Positions 7,695-16,238 of a DNA stretch of 64,000 nt are shown here, piece after piece. How positions within the stretch are numbered: the stretch's first letter is position 1; every line of letters starts with the position of its first letter. The position numbers and the translations under genes were made by a program. Location: positions 1-64,000 of the forward strand of contig NZ_JBQCGW010000301.1 in assembly GCF_051955275.1 (NCBI RefSeq), written 5' to 3'. Source of the stretch: Pseudobacter sp051955275. Its GTDB lineage: Bacteria; Bacteroidota; Bacteroidia; Chitinophagales; Chitinophagaceae. The notes beneath the pieces were generated by a model that searched no databases, had not been told where the DNA came from, and saw only the letters and a program-made list of their open reading frames with translations.

Positions 7695-9191
7695 TTACCT
7701 GTAACCGATATTCTGGGTCAGCCTGTTATTGTTCTGCAACTCATTCACCGGGATAGGGTACACCAGTTGATAGTCTCCCTCCCAGGGTTGTTTGTATCCC
7801 ACCTGCGACAATACTTCGGTTGCTTTTCCTGTTCGCTTGAGATCAAACCAGCGATGGCCCCACTCTGCAAACAATTCTGTCTGGCGTTCTTTGGCAATAG
7901 CCGCTTTAAGCTGATCCGGTGTAAGAGTTTTCGGCAAAAGGTCAATGCCTGCCCTGCCCCGGATGACATTGAGATCATCCACAGCTGCAGAGGCGCCACC
8001 GGAAGCACCGAGCGCATTGGCTTCCGCCCTGATGAGATATTGCTCAGCAAGTCGAAGGGCCATATAATATTCTCCGGGCACGCCAAACATAGCATTGGAC
8101 TGGCCTGTTTTGTACTTGGTGGGATACCATGTGTAATTAGGCGGTGCTGAAGGGTTGTAGCCGGTGTTGTCTGTACTGTCTAACCACAGATCATATCTCT
8201 TATCTCCACCTTCAAAAGCACTCAGCAACTCAGGAGTGATGCGGGCTCCTGCCGGATGCTTGAATGGCACTAACGGGTTGATACAGTAGCCTTCGGGTGT
8301 TGCATTTCTCAGCGTGGCATTTTCCTGAGTTTGTTTCAACTGCCAGATCGCTTCCCTGCTCTGGTAGCTGAATACGTTATTGAGGTCAGGCTCCAGTTCA
8401 AATATGATATGCTGATCAATTACATCCGTGGCAGCTTTCATAGCATTCTCATATTCCCCGGTAAACAGGTACACCCTCGCAAGCATGGCAGTGGCCGCCC
8501 ATTTGTTGGGTCTGATCCTTTCCCCACCGCCTACGGTATATCCGGTGGGTAATGCCGCTTGCGCATCTTTCAGATCGTTGATGATCTGGTCATACACCAG
8601 CCGTTGCGGAGTGCGCGCCATATTCCAGGTCTGGTTGAAATCCACTGTAAGCACTAATGGCACATCTCCGAAAAAATTGGTGAGATAGAAAAAGCTGAAG
8701 GCCCTCAGAAATTTTGCTTCTGCGATCAACTGTTTACGGGTACTGTCGCGCAGGTCTTTTGACGTGGAACCGGCAATACCTTCAATCACAGCATTGGCAC
8801 CATAGACGATCTTATACGCACTGCTCCATACTTCGGCAGTACCAAGACTGGTGGTCAGCATTATTTTATTTTCCTGTATTGCCCGGAAATTAGACACACC
8901 GGATACCTGCGTCATTTCATCTGAGCTCAACCCTCCAAGCAGGGTTGAAAGACCGCTGGCGTATGCTTTGTAAGGAACGTCAATGAAAGATTGCATTCCT
9001 TCTCCATTGACCATTCTCGAATAAACTCCCGCAAGAGCGCCTTCAGCATGTGCATCTGAACTGAAGATCTGCACAGTGGAAATAGTGTCCAGTGGCGGAT
9101 CTATTTCCAGCATTTTTTTACAGGAGGTGCTGGATATTGCCAGAATAAAGACCGGCAGCAATGTTTTGGTAATTGTATGTAGATAGCGCAT
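7695..9191 (-). CDS. RagB/SusD family nutrient-binding outer membrane lipoprotein
   Basis: A 498-residue protein with a lipoprotein signal (lipobox near STSCKKMLEID, Cys about residue 24). The SusD helical TPR-like core is recognisable from FLRAFSFFYLTNFFGDVPLV, ARVYLFTGEYENAMKAATDVI and the C-terminal AIAKERQTELFAEWGHRWFDLKRTG. SusD proteins cap the SusC barrel on the cell surface and capture the ligand. It starts 10 bp after susC stops. No glycoside hydrolase or peptidase is encoded nearby, so the ligand cannot be inferred. Length is normal for the family. Confidence 0.96.
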   Translation of the reverse strand: MRYLHTITKTLLPVFILAISSTSCKKMLEIDPPLDTISTVQIFSSDAHAEGALAGVYSRMVNGEGMQSFIDVPYKAYASGLSTLLGGLSSDEMTQVSGVSNFRAIQENKIMLTTSLGTAEVWSSAYKIVYGANAVIEGIAGSTSKDLRDSTRKQLIAEAKFLRAFSFFYLTNFFGDVPLVLTVDFNQTWNMARTPQRLVYDQIINDLKDAQAALPTGYTVGGGERIRPNKWAATAMLARVYLFTGEYENAMKAATDVIDQHIIFELEPDLNNVFSYQSREAIWQLKQTQENATLRNATPEGYCINPLVPFKHPAGARITPELLSAFEGGDKRYDLWLDSTDNTGYNPSAPPNYTWYPTKYKTGQSNAMFGVPGEYYMALRLAEQYLIRAEANALGASGGASAAVDDLNVIRGRAGIDLLPKTLTPDQLKAAIAKERQTELFAEWGHRWFDLKRTGKATEVLSQVGYKQPWEGDYQLVYPIPVNELQNNNRLTQNIGYR

Positions 9192-9201
9192 AACGCTTGA
9201 T

Positions 9202-12200
9202 TTAGAAGTTGATGGTAATATTGCTGGTGATCAGCCTGGGATTAGGAACGTTAGACAGGCTTTGCATCTCCGGATCGAGTCCTTTGTACCGTGACAGCAC
9301 AAACAGGTTCTGAGCATTCACGGAAATAACACAACCTTTCATACCCGCTTTCTTCAGCAGCTTTTCAGAAAATGAGTAGCTGACGGAAGCATTGGTCAGG
9401 CGCATAAAAGATGCGTCGGTAAACGAGCCATCGGAAGTATTGATATTGGAACCGCCTGCTGTAGTGTAGCGCTGATAATAACTATTGTCGCCAGGCTTCT
9501 GCCAGTGATTTTTGATCAGATCATCCGGAAGGAACATATTCATCATTCTTCCTACAACAACTCCATTCAAAGCATTGTATCCATACTGCTTCTTGAATTG
9601 AAACGTTAGGAAGAGGCTGAAATTCTTATAATATACAGTTGGCATGAAAGCTCCCAGGAGAATTGGGTTACGGTCGCGCTCTATATAACGGTCATCATCA
9701 CCTGTACCGGGTATTGTATTCAGGTTGATCCTGGCAACACCATCATTATTGTAATCCTTGAATGCGTATTCACCAGTTAGCGGATCCACTCCCAACAGGT
9801 GCAGGAGATATTCCGTTGTAAGTGATTTGCCCACTTTGTAGCGGGTAGCGTATGGAGAGTTCTCGATGCCCGGGTAAGAAACCAGTTTATTGCGGTTGGC
9901 GGAAATATTGAATCCGAGATTAACGTTCAGATCTTTTTTCTCAATTACTTTCACCGCCAAAGTTGCTTCCAATCCTGAGTTGCGGACCTGAGCTCCCCAA
10001 TTCCCGATCACTGATGGGAAACCGGTTATGATTGCGGTGGGAATTTCTGTAAGCTGGTTATTGGTTTCTTTCACGTAATAATCAACACTGAGGGTCAGCC
10101 TGTCTTTCAGGAAGCCCAGTGTGGTGGCCAGGTTCAGCTGTCTGTTGGATTGCCAGTGGTATTTATCGTTCACGGCCTGTGTAGGCACATAACTCTGAAT
10201 GCCTCCGTAGGACCATACAGGCATCTGGTAGGCGGCAGGGTCCGTTACACTCCAGCGTGAGAGATAGCGATAATCCTGCCCCATGTCTGAACCGGTAACG
10301 CCATAACTGCCGTTGAATTTCAGAAAGCTGAACCATTCCGGCAATAGCTTGCGCATGAAAGTTTCTTCTGAGGCGATCCAGCCGAGGCCTGCCGATCCGA
10401 AATGGCCGAACTGTTTGCCAGGTGCAAAGCGGGATGAGCCATCGCGCGCTCCGCTGAGGTTAACGAGGTATTTATTATCCCAGTTGTAGTTCAATGTTGT
10501 ACGCAGTGAAACGAATTTATTCTCTCCGTAATTCTCAATGGTAATCTTGAAAGGCGCATTGTTGATACTATGGAGCATATTATCATTGGTATAGCCCATG
10601 CCCCAGTTGGTCAATCCGCGTACAGTGGAATACTGGTAATTGCCCATCAGCTGAGCAGTCAATCTTCCTCTGCCGATCATAGTGGTATATGAAATGCGGG
10701 GATCTAAAACAATGTTGGTGCTTTTGGTGTTGCCGAACATGGCGTCACCCAGTGGAAAGCTAAGCGGATCGAGTGATACTATCGGCACAAGGCGTTGGTT
10801 GTTATTAAGGGCAGTACCCACACCAGCCGACATGTTTACGCTAAGGCCAGGCAGCAGCTCATAACCAATATTGATATTTCCGTTGAACTGGTTGGATTTT
10901 GAAAGCATTGGTTGCAGGAGATAACCGAACACAAATTTCTGCAGTACTCCGGTCCCCATTCTCCAGCCCTCGAAATTGAGTTTGCCATCTTTATTGTAGA
11001 TCGGTGGTGCGTTGGGTGGCAGGTTATAGATATCGAAACCATAATTAACCGCATCCACTTTTGTGGTGGCGTAATTCATGATCGCTTCCATCGTCAGCTT
11101 TTCATCCGGACTGCGGTGCCTGAAATTGAAAGCGAATGACCCGCGCTGTGTACCTCCGGAACTGGCCATCAGGTCCACCTGTTTGTTATAGGAGGCGTTC
11201 AGGCGAAATGTATTCCGTGCATCTCCACCGGATAATCCCACGGAAGCCATGTTGGACCTGCCTGTTCCCAGTATTTCCTTTTGCCAGTCGGTCTGGCGGG
11301 TACTGTCCCATAATAACAGATCCGGAGCCGCTTCCGGGGAAAGGGAATAGATACCGTCATTTTTGAAAGCCTCCCTGCGGATTGCCAGATAGTCCTTTGT
11401 GCTCAGCATTTTTACATGGCGTGATGGTATCACCAGACCATCCTGGTAGGTGATATCCACTTTCGTTTTGCCGGGCCTTCCCTTTTTGGTGTTGATCAAT
11501 ACCACGCCGTTGGCGGCCCTGGAACCATAGATGGCTGTTGCATCAGCATCTTTCAATACCTCAATACTTTCGATATCTCTCGGATTTAACCCAAAGAGCG
11601 GGCTCTGGCCTTTAAGCATGGCAGGACCAGCCTGTTCAATGCCATAGGAAACGCCATCCTGTATTGCCCCCTGCAGGTTCACCTGGTTGATAGGGATGCC
11701 ATCCACAACATAGAGCGGGTCTGTGATCTGATTGGGGTCGATGGCATTTCTGCCCCTGATCTCAATCTTAACAGGAGAGCTGGAGTTGCCCGCAGTAGGC
11801 GTCATCACCAGTCCGGGTACTCTTCCCTGCAATGCCAGCAGGGGATTCATTACAGGCTGCCGCTCGATCTCTTCAGCAGTTACCTTGGCAATGCTGCCCG
11901 TGCTCAGTCTTTTACTGGTTACACCATATGCTTTTACTACAGCCCTGTCTAGCTCACTGGTAGCCAGTTTCATGCGCACTGAAATATTTGATTCCAGGTC
12001 TGCCGATCTCAATGTAACGGACTCATATCCGATGAAAGTGAAAGTGATCTTATCTTCTGCTTCAACATTTTTCAGTGTGAAAGCGCCACGTTCATTGGTT
12101 TGCGTTCCTCTTGCAGCACCCGCAACCAGGATACTCACAAAAGCGAGTGGCTGATTTGTCCTGCTGTCATATACATTACCTGAAATATCCCGCGGCAGCA

Positions 12201-12675
12201 GAACGATCATGGGGGTTGACCGCTGATCGCCATTTAATGATGTACTATTCTTTTTAGACACCACGATAGTGTTTCCTACCATGCTGTAAGTAAAATCCGT
12301 TTTGCTGAGGATGGTGCGCAGGAATTCTTCCAGCGGTTGATTCTTAACATTAACGGTAGTGGTTACCGTGCTGTCCAGCAGCTTCGGATTGAATACCACC
12401 ACATATTTTGTCTGCTTTTTTATTTCCTTGAACAATTTCTGCAGTGACACATTCTTACCACTGTAAGTGATGGATTGTGCACTAACGGAAATGGGTATGT
12501 GAATAATAGCTATCAGCAGTATCGATAACAATATTTTCAATATCCGCCGTTGCGGCAATATTGGCGGAGTTTTACTACTGGCAGCAGGCCAGGTTTGGGA
12601 ACATTGCATAGCTTTGGTTTTGGGAATGTGAACAGATACATTCATGGCAATACGATTCTGTTTGCTTTTCAGCAT
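9202..12675 (-). CDS. SusC/RagA family TonB-dependent transporter with STN signalling domain
   Basis: A 1157-residue outer membrane receptor. After an unusually long ~40-residue leader comes a hydrophobic signal segment (ILKILLSILLIAIIHIPISVSAQ). An STN domain follows (about 68-120), then a carboxypeptidase-like domain (about 162-245, DISGNVYDSRTNQPLAFVSI), a plug with the SusC signature DADATAIYGSRAANGVVLI (about 375-395), and a 22-strand-type barrel. The STN domain is the part that contacts FecR anti-sigma factors, and fecR and an ECF sigma gene lie immediately upstream, so this is a trans-envelope signalling transporter. An internal ATG at residue 11 is an alternative start that would shorten the odd leader. 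Confidence 0.95.
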   Translation of the reverse strand: MLKSKQNRIAMNVSVHIPKTKAMQCSQTWPAASSKTPPILPQRRILKILLSILLIAIIHIPISVSAQSITYSGKNVSLQKLFKEIKKQTKYVVVFNPKLLDSTVTTTVNVKNQPLEEFLRTILSKTDFTYSMVGNTIVVSKKNSTSLNGDQRSTPMIVLLPRDISGNVYDSRTNQPLAFVSILVAGAARGTQTNERGAFTLKNVEAEDKITFTFIGYESVTLRSADLESNISVRMKLATSELDRAVVKAYGVTSKRLSTGSIAKVTAEEIERQPVMNPLLALQGRVPGLVMTPTAGNSSSPVKIEIRGRNAIDPNQITDPLYVVDGIPINQVNLQGAIQDGVSYGIEQAGPAMLKGQSPLFGLNPRDIESIEVLKDADATAIYGSRAANGVVLINTKKGRPGKTKVDITYQDGLVIPSRHVKMLSTKDYLAIRREAFKNDGIYSLSPEAAPDLLLWDSTRQTDWQKEILGTGRSNMASVGLSGGDARNTFRLNASYNKQVDLMASSGGTQRGSFAFNFRHRSPDEKLTMEAIMNYATTKVDAVNYGFDIYNLPPNAPPIYNKDGKLNFEGWRMGTGVLQKFVFGYLLQPMLSKSNQFNGNINIGYELLPGLSVNMSAGVGTALNNNQRLVPIVSLDPLSFPLGDAMFGNTKSTNIVLDPRISYTTMIGRGRLTAQLMGNYQYSTVRGLTNWGMGYTNDNMLHSINNAPFKITIENYGENKFVSLRTTLNYNWDNKYLVNLSGARDGSSRFAPGKQFGHFGSAGLGWIASEETFMRKLLPEWFSFLKFNGSYGVTGSDMGQDYRYLSRWSVTDPAAYQMPVWSYGGIQSYVPTQAVNDKYHWQSNRQLNLATTLGFLKDRLTLSVDYYVKETNNQLTEIPTAIITGFPSVIGNWGAQVRNSGLEATLAVKVIEKKDLNVNLGFNISANRNKLVSYPGIENSPYATRYKVGKSLTTEYLLHLLGVDPLTGEYAFKDYNNDGVARINLNTIPGTGDDDRYIERDRNPILLGAFMPTVYYKNFSLFLTFQFKKQYGYNALNGVVVGRMMNMFLPDDLIKNHWQKPGDNSYYQRYTTAGGSNINTSDGSFTDASFMRLTNASVSYSFSEKLLKKAGMKGCVISVNAQNLFVLSRYKGLDPEMQSLSNVPNPRLITSNITINF

Positions 12676-12720
12676 TGATGATGTACGGCAATAAATTTTA
12701 AGGAAAAGTTTAAACGCAGT

Positions 12721-13926
12721 CTAAGGCTTAACAGTCAGGCGCCTGCCTTCCAGGGAAAAATGGACGCCCATTTTTTCCAGTACGGTCAGAGCCTGCACTA
12801 GTGTAAGGTTCCGGTTCACTTCACCGCTGAACAAAATATCCGGATCATTTTGTTCCATCACTATCTCCACATCGTACCAGCGCGCAAACTGTCTCAACAC
12901 TTCTTCGATGGATGCTTCCTCAAAACGGAACAATCCATTCTTCCAGGCAAGGGCCAGGTCTGCATCCGCATTTTTCAACACCTTCATGCCCTTTGTGTTG
13001 ATCCTTGCCTGCTGACCCGGGGAAAGAACTACTGATTGCTGCCGGTCGGTAATTTTAACGGCACCCTCGGTCAAAGTTGTTGCCATATATGGTTCGTCTG
13101 TATATGCATTGACATTGAAGTGTGTGCCCAGGACTTCAACAGCTGCCTTTCCATTTACATCAACTTTGAATGGCTGGTTCTTTTGTTGTGCCACTTCAAA
13201 ATACACTTCTCCGGAAATCTTAACCTGTCTGTCAGTGCCCGTAAAGTTATTGGGGAATGTAATGGAAGAGGCGGCATTCAGCCATACTTCCGTGCCATCG
13301 GGTAAGCGGAGATTGTATTGTCCGCCGCGAGGCGTGCTAAGTGTATGCCATTCCACTTTGGTGCTTGTACCCTCATAGTTCAGTTTACCTGCACGATTGT
13401 TCACATTCAGATTGCCATCATGAATGATCTGCCCTGCGGTACTGTCGAGCAGGATCTTTTTACCGTCTGCCAGTTGAAGTATGGCTTTATCGGTCCCTGA
13501 TGAAATAGTATTTGCAGGTGTGGTAGTGCTGGAGCTGGTTTGTTGCTGATCTGCCGGTTTGAGGATCATCCAGGCAAAGATGGAAAAGGTGATTACCAGC
13601 ACGGCAGCTGAAGCATACCTGAACCAGGCCTGACGCAGGAAATGCACGCGATGAACAGGAGTGTCCACTGCCGGATATCTGTCTTTCAGTTGTTGCTGAA
13701 CAGATCCCATCAAACGCTGCAACACACGTCTGGATGCTTCATCAGACATCGCGGGTGCATCCGCAGCATTCAGGTAAACTTTCCGGAGCACGGCCTCAAA
13801 CTCAGGATCCTGCTCAATTTCAGAAGTTTTCAGATATGCAGATAATGCATGGCTTTCGGGTTCGGTAATTGTACCGTTGATAAACTTCCAAAGCAGTTCT
13901 ATTTCCTGTTTATTTTGAGAACCCAT
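12721..13926 (-). CDS. FecR family anti-sigma factor
   Basis: A 401-residue protein. The cytoplasmic N-terminus (about 1-100) would bind the sigma factor. One membrane helix follows (about 110-128, YASAAVLVITFSIFAWMIL), then a periplasmic FecR domain (about 190-290; GGQYNLRLPDGTEVWLNAASSI). The C-terminal DUF4974-type secretin-like domain (about 330-401) ends in VLEKMGVHFSLEGRRLTVKP. It lies between the ECF sigma gene (48 bp upstream) and susC (45 bp downstream). In the family model, ligand-loaded SusC signals through its STN domain to FecR, which releases the sigma factor. Confidence 0.95.
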   Translation of the reverse strand: MGSQNKQEIELLWKFINGTITEPESHALSAYLKTSEIEQDPEFEAVLRKVYLNAADAPAMSDEASRRVLQRLMGSVQQQLKDRYPAVDTPVHRVHFLRQAWFRYASAAVLVITFSIFAWMILKPADQQQTSSSTTTPANTISSGTDKAILQLADGKKILLDSTAGQIIHDGNLNVNNRAGKLNYEGTSTKVEWHTLSTPRGGQYNLRLPDGTEVWLNAASSITFPNNFTGTDRQVKISGEVYFEVAQQKNQPFKVDVNGKAAVEVLGTHFNVNAYTDEPYMATTLTEGAVKITDRQQSVVLSPGQQARINTKGMKVLKNADADLALAWKNGLFRFEEASIEEVLRQFARWYDVEIVMEQNDPDILFSGEVNRNLTLVQALTVLEKMGVHFSLEGRRLTVKP

Positions 13927-13974
13927 ATAATAAAGACTAACGAGATTTAAAAAAGGGTGGACGGGAAAAAAGAT

Positions 13975-14574
13975 TTAACTGAAAAAAGCCAGCAACAGCA
14001 ATAAAGAAATGTTGCCATGCTCCAGTAAATACTCCTTGATAGACTTTACCGATAAGGATAAATGCTGTTTCAATGTATTTCTTGAAATATTCATGATAGT
14101 GGCGGCTTCCTCGTAAGATTTTCCCTGTTGCCTGCAAAGGATAAAGGCTTCCCGTCGCTGAGGCGGCAGGTTATCGATTGCTTTTTGCAGCAGCTCTTCA
14201 TACTCTCTGGCTTCTACTTTATTCATGAGATGTCTTGGATGAAGCTCCAGTTCTGCATCTTTCATGATCTCGCCGCGGATCGCATCGTAAAGGTTCATCC
14301 GGTTCAGCTGCGTGATCACTGTGTTCCTGGCCAGGCCATAGAGATAGGCAGTGAATGATACCTTGATGTCCACACGTTCCCTGGCATCCCATATTTTGAG
14401 GAAGATATCATGCAGGAGATCTTCTGCCAGTGTGGAATCCTTTGTGAATTTGAGGAGGTAATTGTAAATAAGGGAATGATACTGCCCATAAATTGCAGCG
14501 AAGGCCTGCTGGTCGCCACGGGCAAATCTCTGCAGCAGCTCAGGGTCGGTATTGGGTAGTGAAAAATCGGTCAA
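13975..14574 (-). CDS. RNA polymerase ECF sigma-70 factor, Bacteroidetes family
   Basis: A 199-residue ECF sigma factor with region 2 (about residues 10-85; AFAAIYGQYHSLIYNYLLKF, LAEDLLHDIFLKIW) and region 4 (about 130-185; LPPQRREAFILCRQQGKSYEEAA). The start is TTG: an in-frame stop lies a short way upstream with no ATG between, and region 2 begins only about 10 residues in. The last dozen residues are strongly hydrophobic (ISLLLLLAFFS), a short tail also seen in some Bacteroidota ECF factors. It heads the ECF-FecR-SusC-SusD run and presumably activates it, but no cognate promoter could be recognised. Confidence 0.92.
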   Translation of the reverse strand: MTDFSLPNTDPELLQRFARGDQQAFAAIYGQYHSLIYNYLLKFTKDSTLAEDLLHDIFLKIWDARERVDIKVSFTAYLYGLARNTVITQLNRMNLYDAIRGEIMKDAELELHPRHLMNKVEAREYEELLQKAIDNLPPQRREAFILCRQQGKSYEEAATIMNISRNTLKQHLSLSVKSIKEYLLEHGNISLLLLLAFFS

Positions 14575-14754
14575 TGAAAAGCGTTTCCCTTTGTTGAAAG
14601 ACCTAAGTTAGGATTTAATGTGACAATCACCCGCCGATGCTGAAGAATTCTGCGATTGTCCATTGCACTGGCATCTGCGCCCATGCCTGCAGATTGGCTG
14701 AGCAGGAGTCAGCAGGGGCCTGTTTTGGAATGTTTTAAACACAATTGTTTGACC

Positions 14755-14762
14755 TACATTTG
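14755..14762 (+). promoter_or_regulatory. Bacteroidota -7 element upstream of trmB
   Basis: TACATTTG is a perfect match to TAnnTTTG and ends 8 bp before the trmB ATG. No TTG/TTTG lies at the usual 17-23 bp spacing (the nearest TTTG is 27 bp upstream), so only the -7 half is supported. Transcription would give a very short leader. Confidence 0.4.
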
Positions 14763-14770
14763 CACTCATA

Positions 14771-15490
14771 ATGGGACAGAAAAAACTACATCGCTTTGCG
14801 GAATTGCTCACCTTTCCGAACGTATTGCAGAATCCTGAAGATATGGCCGGAAAATGGGGAGAGTTCTTCCATAATGCTCATCCGATCACCCTTGAGCTTG
14901 CCTGCGGTAAAGGTGAATATGCCCTTGGGCTGGGACGACTGCACGCTGAAAGGAATTTCATTGGAGTGGACATGAAAGGGAACCGCATTTGGGTTGGCGC
15001 AAAAAAAGCGCTGAAAGAGAACCTGACCAATGTGGGTTTCCTGCGTACGCAGATAGACCGGATAGCGATGCATTTTCAGCCCGGCGAAGTGAGCGAGATC
15101 TGGATCACATTTCCTGATCCGCAACTCCGTACTTCCAAAGCAAAGAAGCGCCTTACACATCCGAAGTTTCTTCGCCTCTATCAGCAATTGCTGAAACCAG
15201 GCGGCATCATTCACCTGAAAACAGATTCTCCTGCTTTATATCGTTTTTCAAAATGGGTGACAGACCTGTATGAACTGGAGGTCCTGGAAGATAAGGATGA
15301 TGTTTATTCAGCGGGAGAGGAAGGCATCAGTGATGAACTGAAGATCAAGACCCATTATGAAAGCCTGGATATTGCCGGCAGTAACAGAATCCATTACCTG
15401 AGCTTCAGGTTGCCTGGTACACCGCTTCCCGATAAAGATGCAGCACTTAAAGACATGCTCCGTGAAGAAGAACTTGATAGAAGGCGTTGA
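14771..15490 (+). CDS. trmB: tRNA (guanine-N7-)-methyltransferase TrmB
   Basis: A 239-residue SAM-dependent methyltransferase that makes m7G46 in the variable loop of tRNAs. The Rossmann glycine motif ELACGKGEYAL sits at residues 41-51, followed by an acidic strand end (FIGVDMKG). The family signature IWITFPDPQ lies near residue 114, with the basic segment SKAKKRLTHPKFL after it. Length is normal. The ATG start follows the divergent region shared with the ECF sigma gene. Its 3' end overlaps the next gene. Confidence 0.95.
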   Translation: MGQKKLHRFAELLTFPNVLQNPEDMAGKWGEFFHNAHPITLELACGKGEYALGLGRLHAERNFIGVDMKGNRIWVGAKKALKENLTNVGFLRTQIDRIAMHFQPGEVSEIWITFPDPQLRTSKAKKRLTHPKFLRLYQQLLKPGGIIHLKTDSPALYRFSKWVTDLYELEVLEDKDDVYSAGEEGISDELKIKTHYESLDIAGSNRIHYLSFRLPGTPLPDKDAALKDMLREEELDRRR

Positions 15491-15668
15491 TTTTTATTTC
15501 AATGAAGATGGCTATATGGTGCTTACTGCTAAATTCCATCTGGAACGAGGCAGGTGTTGCGGGAATGGCTGCAAGCATTGTCCCTATGATTACATAAACG
15601 TCCGCGAACCCCGCCGTACCGAGTTGCTTCAAAAACGTAACGATCATGGCCAAACGAACAACAGCTAA
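15438..15668 (+). CDS. DUF5522-type small cysteine-rich protein
   Basis: A 76-residue protein with the compact conserved core GVDFYFNEDGYMVLTAKFHL followed by ERGRCCGNGCKHCPY: four closely spaced cysteines and a histidine that look like a metal site. It overlaps the end of trmB by 53 bp if the ATG is used; a GTG at 15462 would cut the overlap to 29 bp and better fit the ~65-residue family size. It also overlaps the next gene by 23 bp. The family is widespread in Bacteroidota with no proven role, and its linkage to trmB hints at RNA or DNA modification, which is inference. Confidence 0.8.
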   Translation: MQHLKTCSVKKNLIEGVDFYFNEDGYMVLTAKFHLERGRCCGNGCKHCPYDYINVREPRRTELLQKRNDHGQTNNS

Positions 15669-16236
15669 ACCAGCTGCTTTCAAAAGCAGCAGGAAACCTG
15701 CAAAACCCTCAACGGGCGCAGACGGCAAAAGACCAGTTGCCGCATCAAAGAAAAGCGCTGGCTCAAAGCTTTCCAAAGCCGGCGCTAAAAAGCCAGCGAA
15801 GGCCGGTGCTAAAAGTTTGCGTGACGCTTCATCCGCAGGCAGTAAAGCTGCACGAAAGAATATTCCTCCAACAGAAAAACTGAAATCAGTCACTCCCTCG
15901 GGTTATAAGGACCAGACCTTTTTTGAACAGGTGTTCGATGTAGCGAGGCAGATCCCCAAGGGCCGCGTAACTTCTTACGGCGCCATTGCAGCCAGCCTGG
16001 GCGCTAAATCAAGCTCAAGAATGGTAGGATGGGCCATGAACCTGGCCGGTGGCGCAAAACCCAAAGTGCCGGCACACCGTGTGGTAAACAGGAATGGTAT
16101 GTTAAGCGGAAAGCATCACTTTGCCACACCCACCCATATGCAGGAATTGCTGGAACGGGAAGGAATCAAAGTGAAAGAAGACAAAGTTGTTGACTTCAAT
16201 AAACTTTTCTGGGATCCTATGGACCTGGGTGATTAG
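15646..16236 (+). CDS. Alkyltransferase-like (ATL/MGMT-fold) protein with histone-H1-like tail
   Basis: A 196-residue protein in two parts. Residues 1-80 are Lys/Ala/Ser/Pro-rich low complexity (KPAKPS, KKPAKAGAK), like bacterial H1-type DNA-binding tails. Residues 85-196 are the O6-alkylguanine-DNA alkyltransferase C-terminal fold: VFDVARQIPKGRVTSYGAIA, the RMVGWAM arginine-finger region, and PAHRVVNRNG near residue 141. The catalytic PCHR cysteine is alanine here, so it should be a non-enzymatic alkyltransferase-like protein that flips and flags O6-alkylguanine for nucleotide excision repair. It overlaps the preceding gene and ends 2 bp from the convergent gene at 16239. Confidence 0.88.
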   Translation: MAKRTTAKPAAFKSSRKPAKPSTGADGKRPVAASKKSAGSKLSKAGAKKPAKAGAKSLRDASSAGSKAARKNIPPTEKLKSVTPSGYKDQTFFEQVFDVARQIPKGRVTSYGAIAASLGAKSSSRMVGWAMNLAGGAKPKVPAHRVVNRNGMLSGKHHFATPTHMQELLEREGIKVKEDKVVDFNKLFWDPMDLGD

Positions 16237-16238
16237 TT

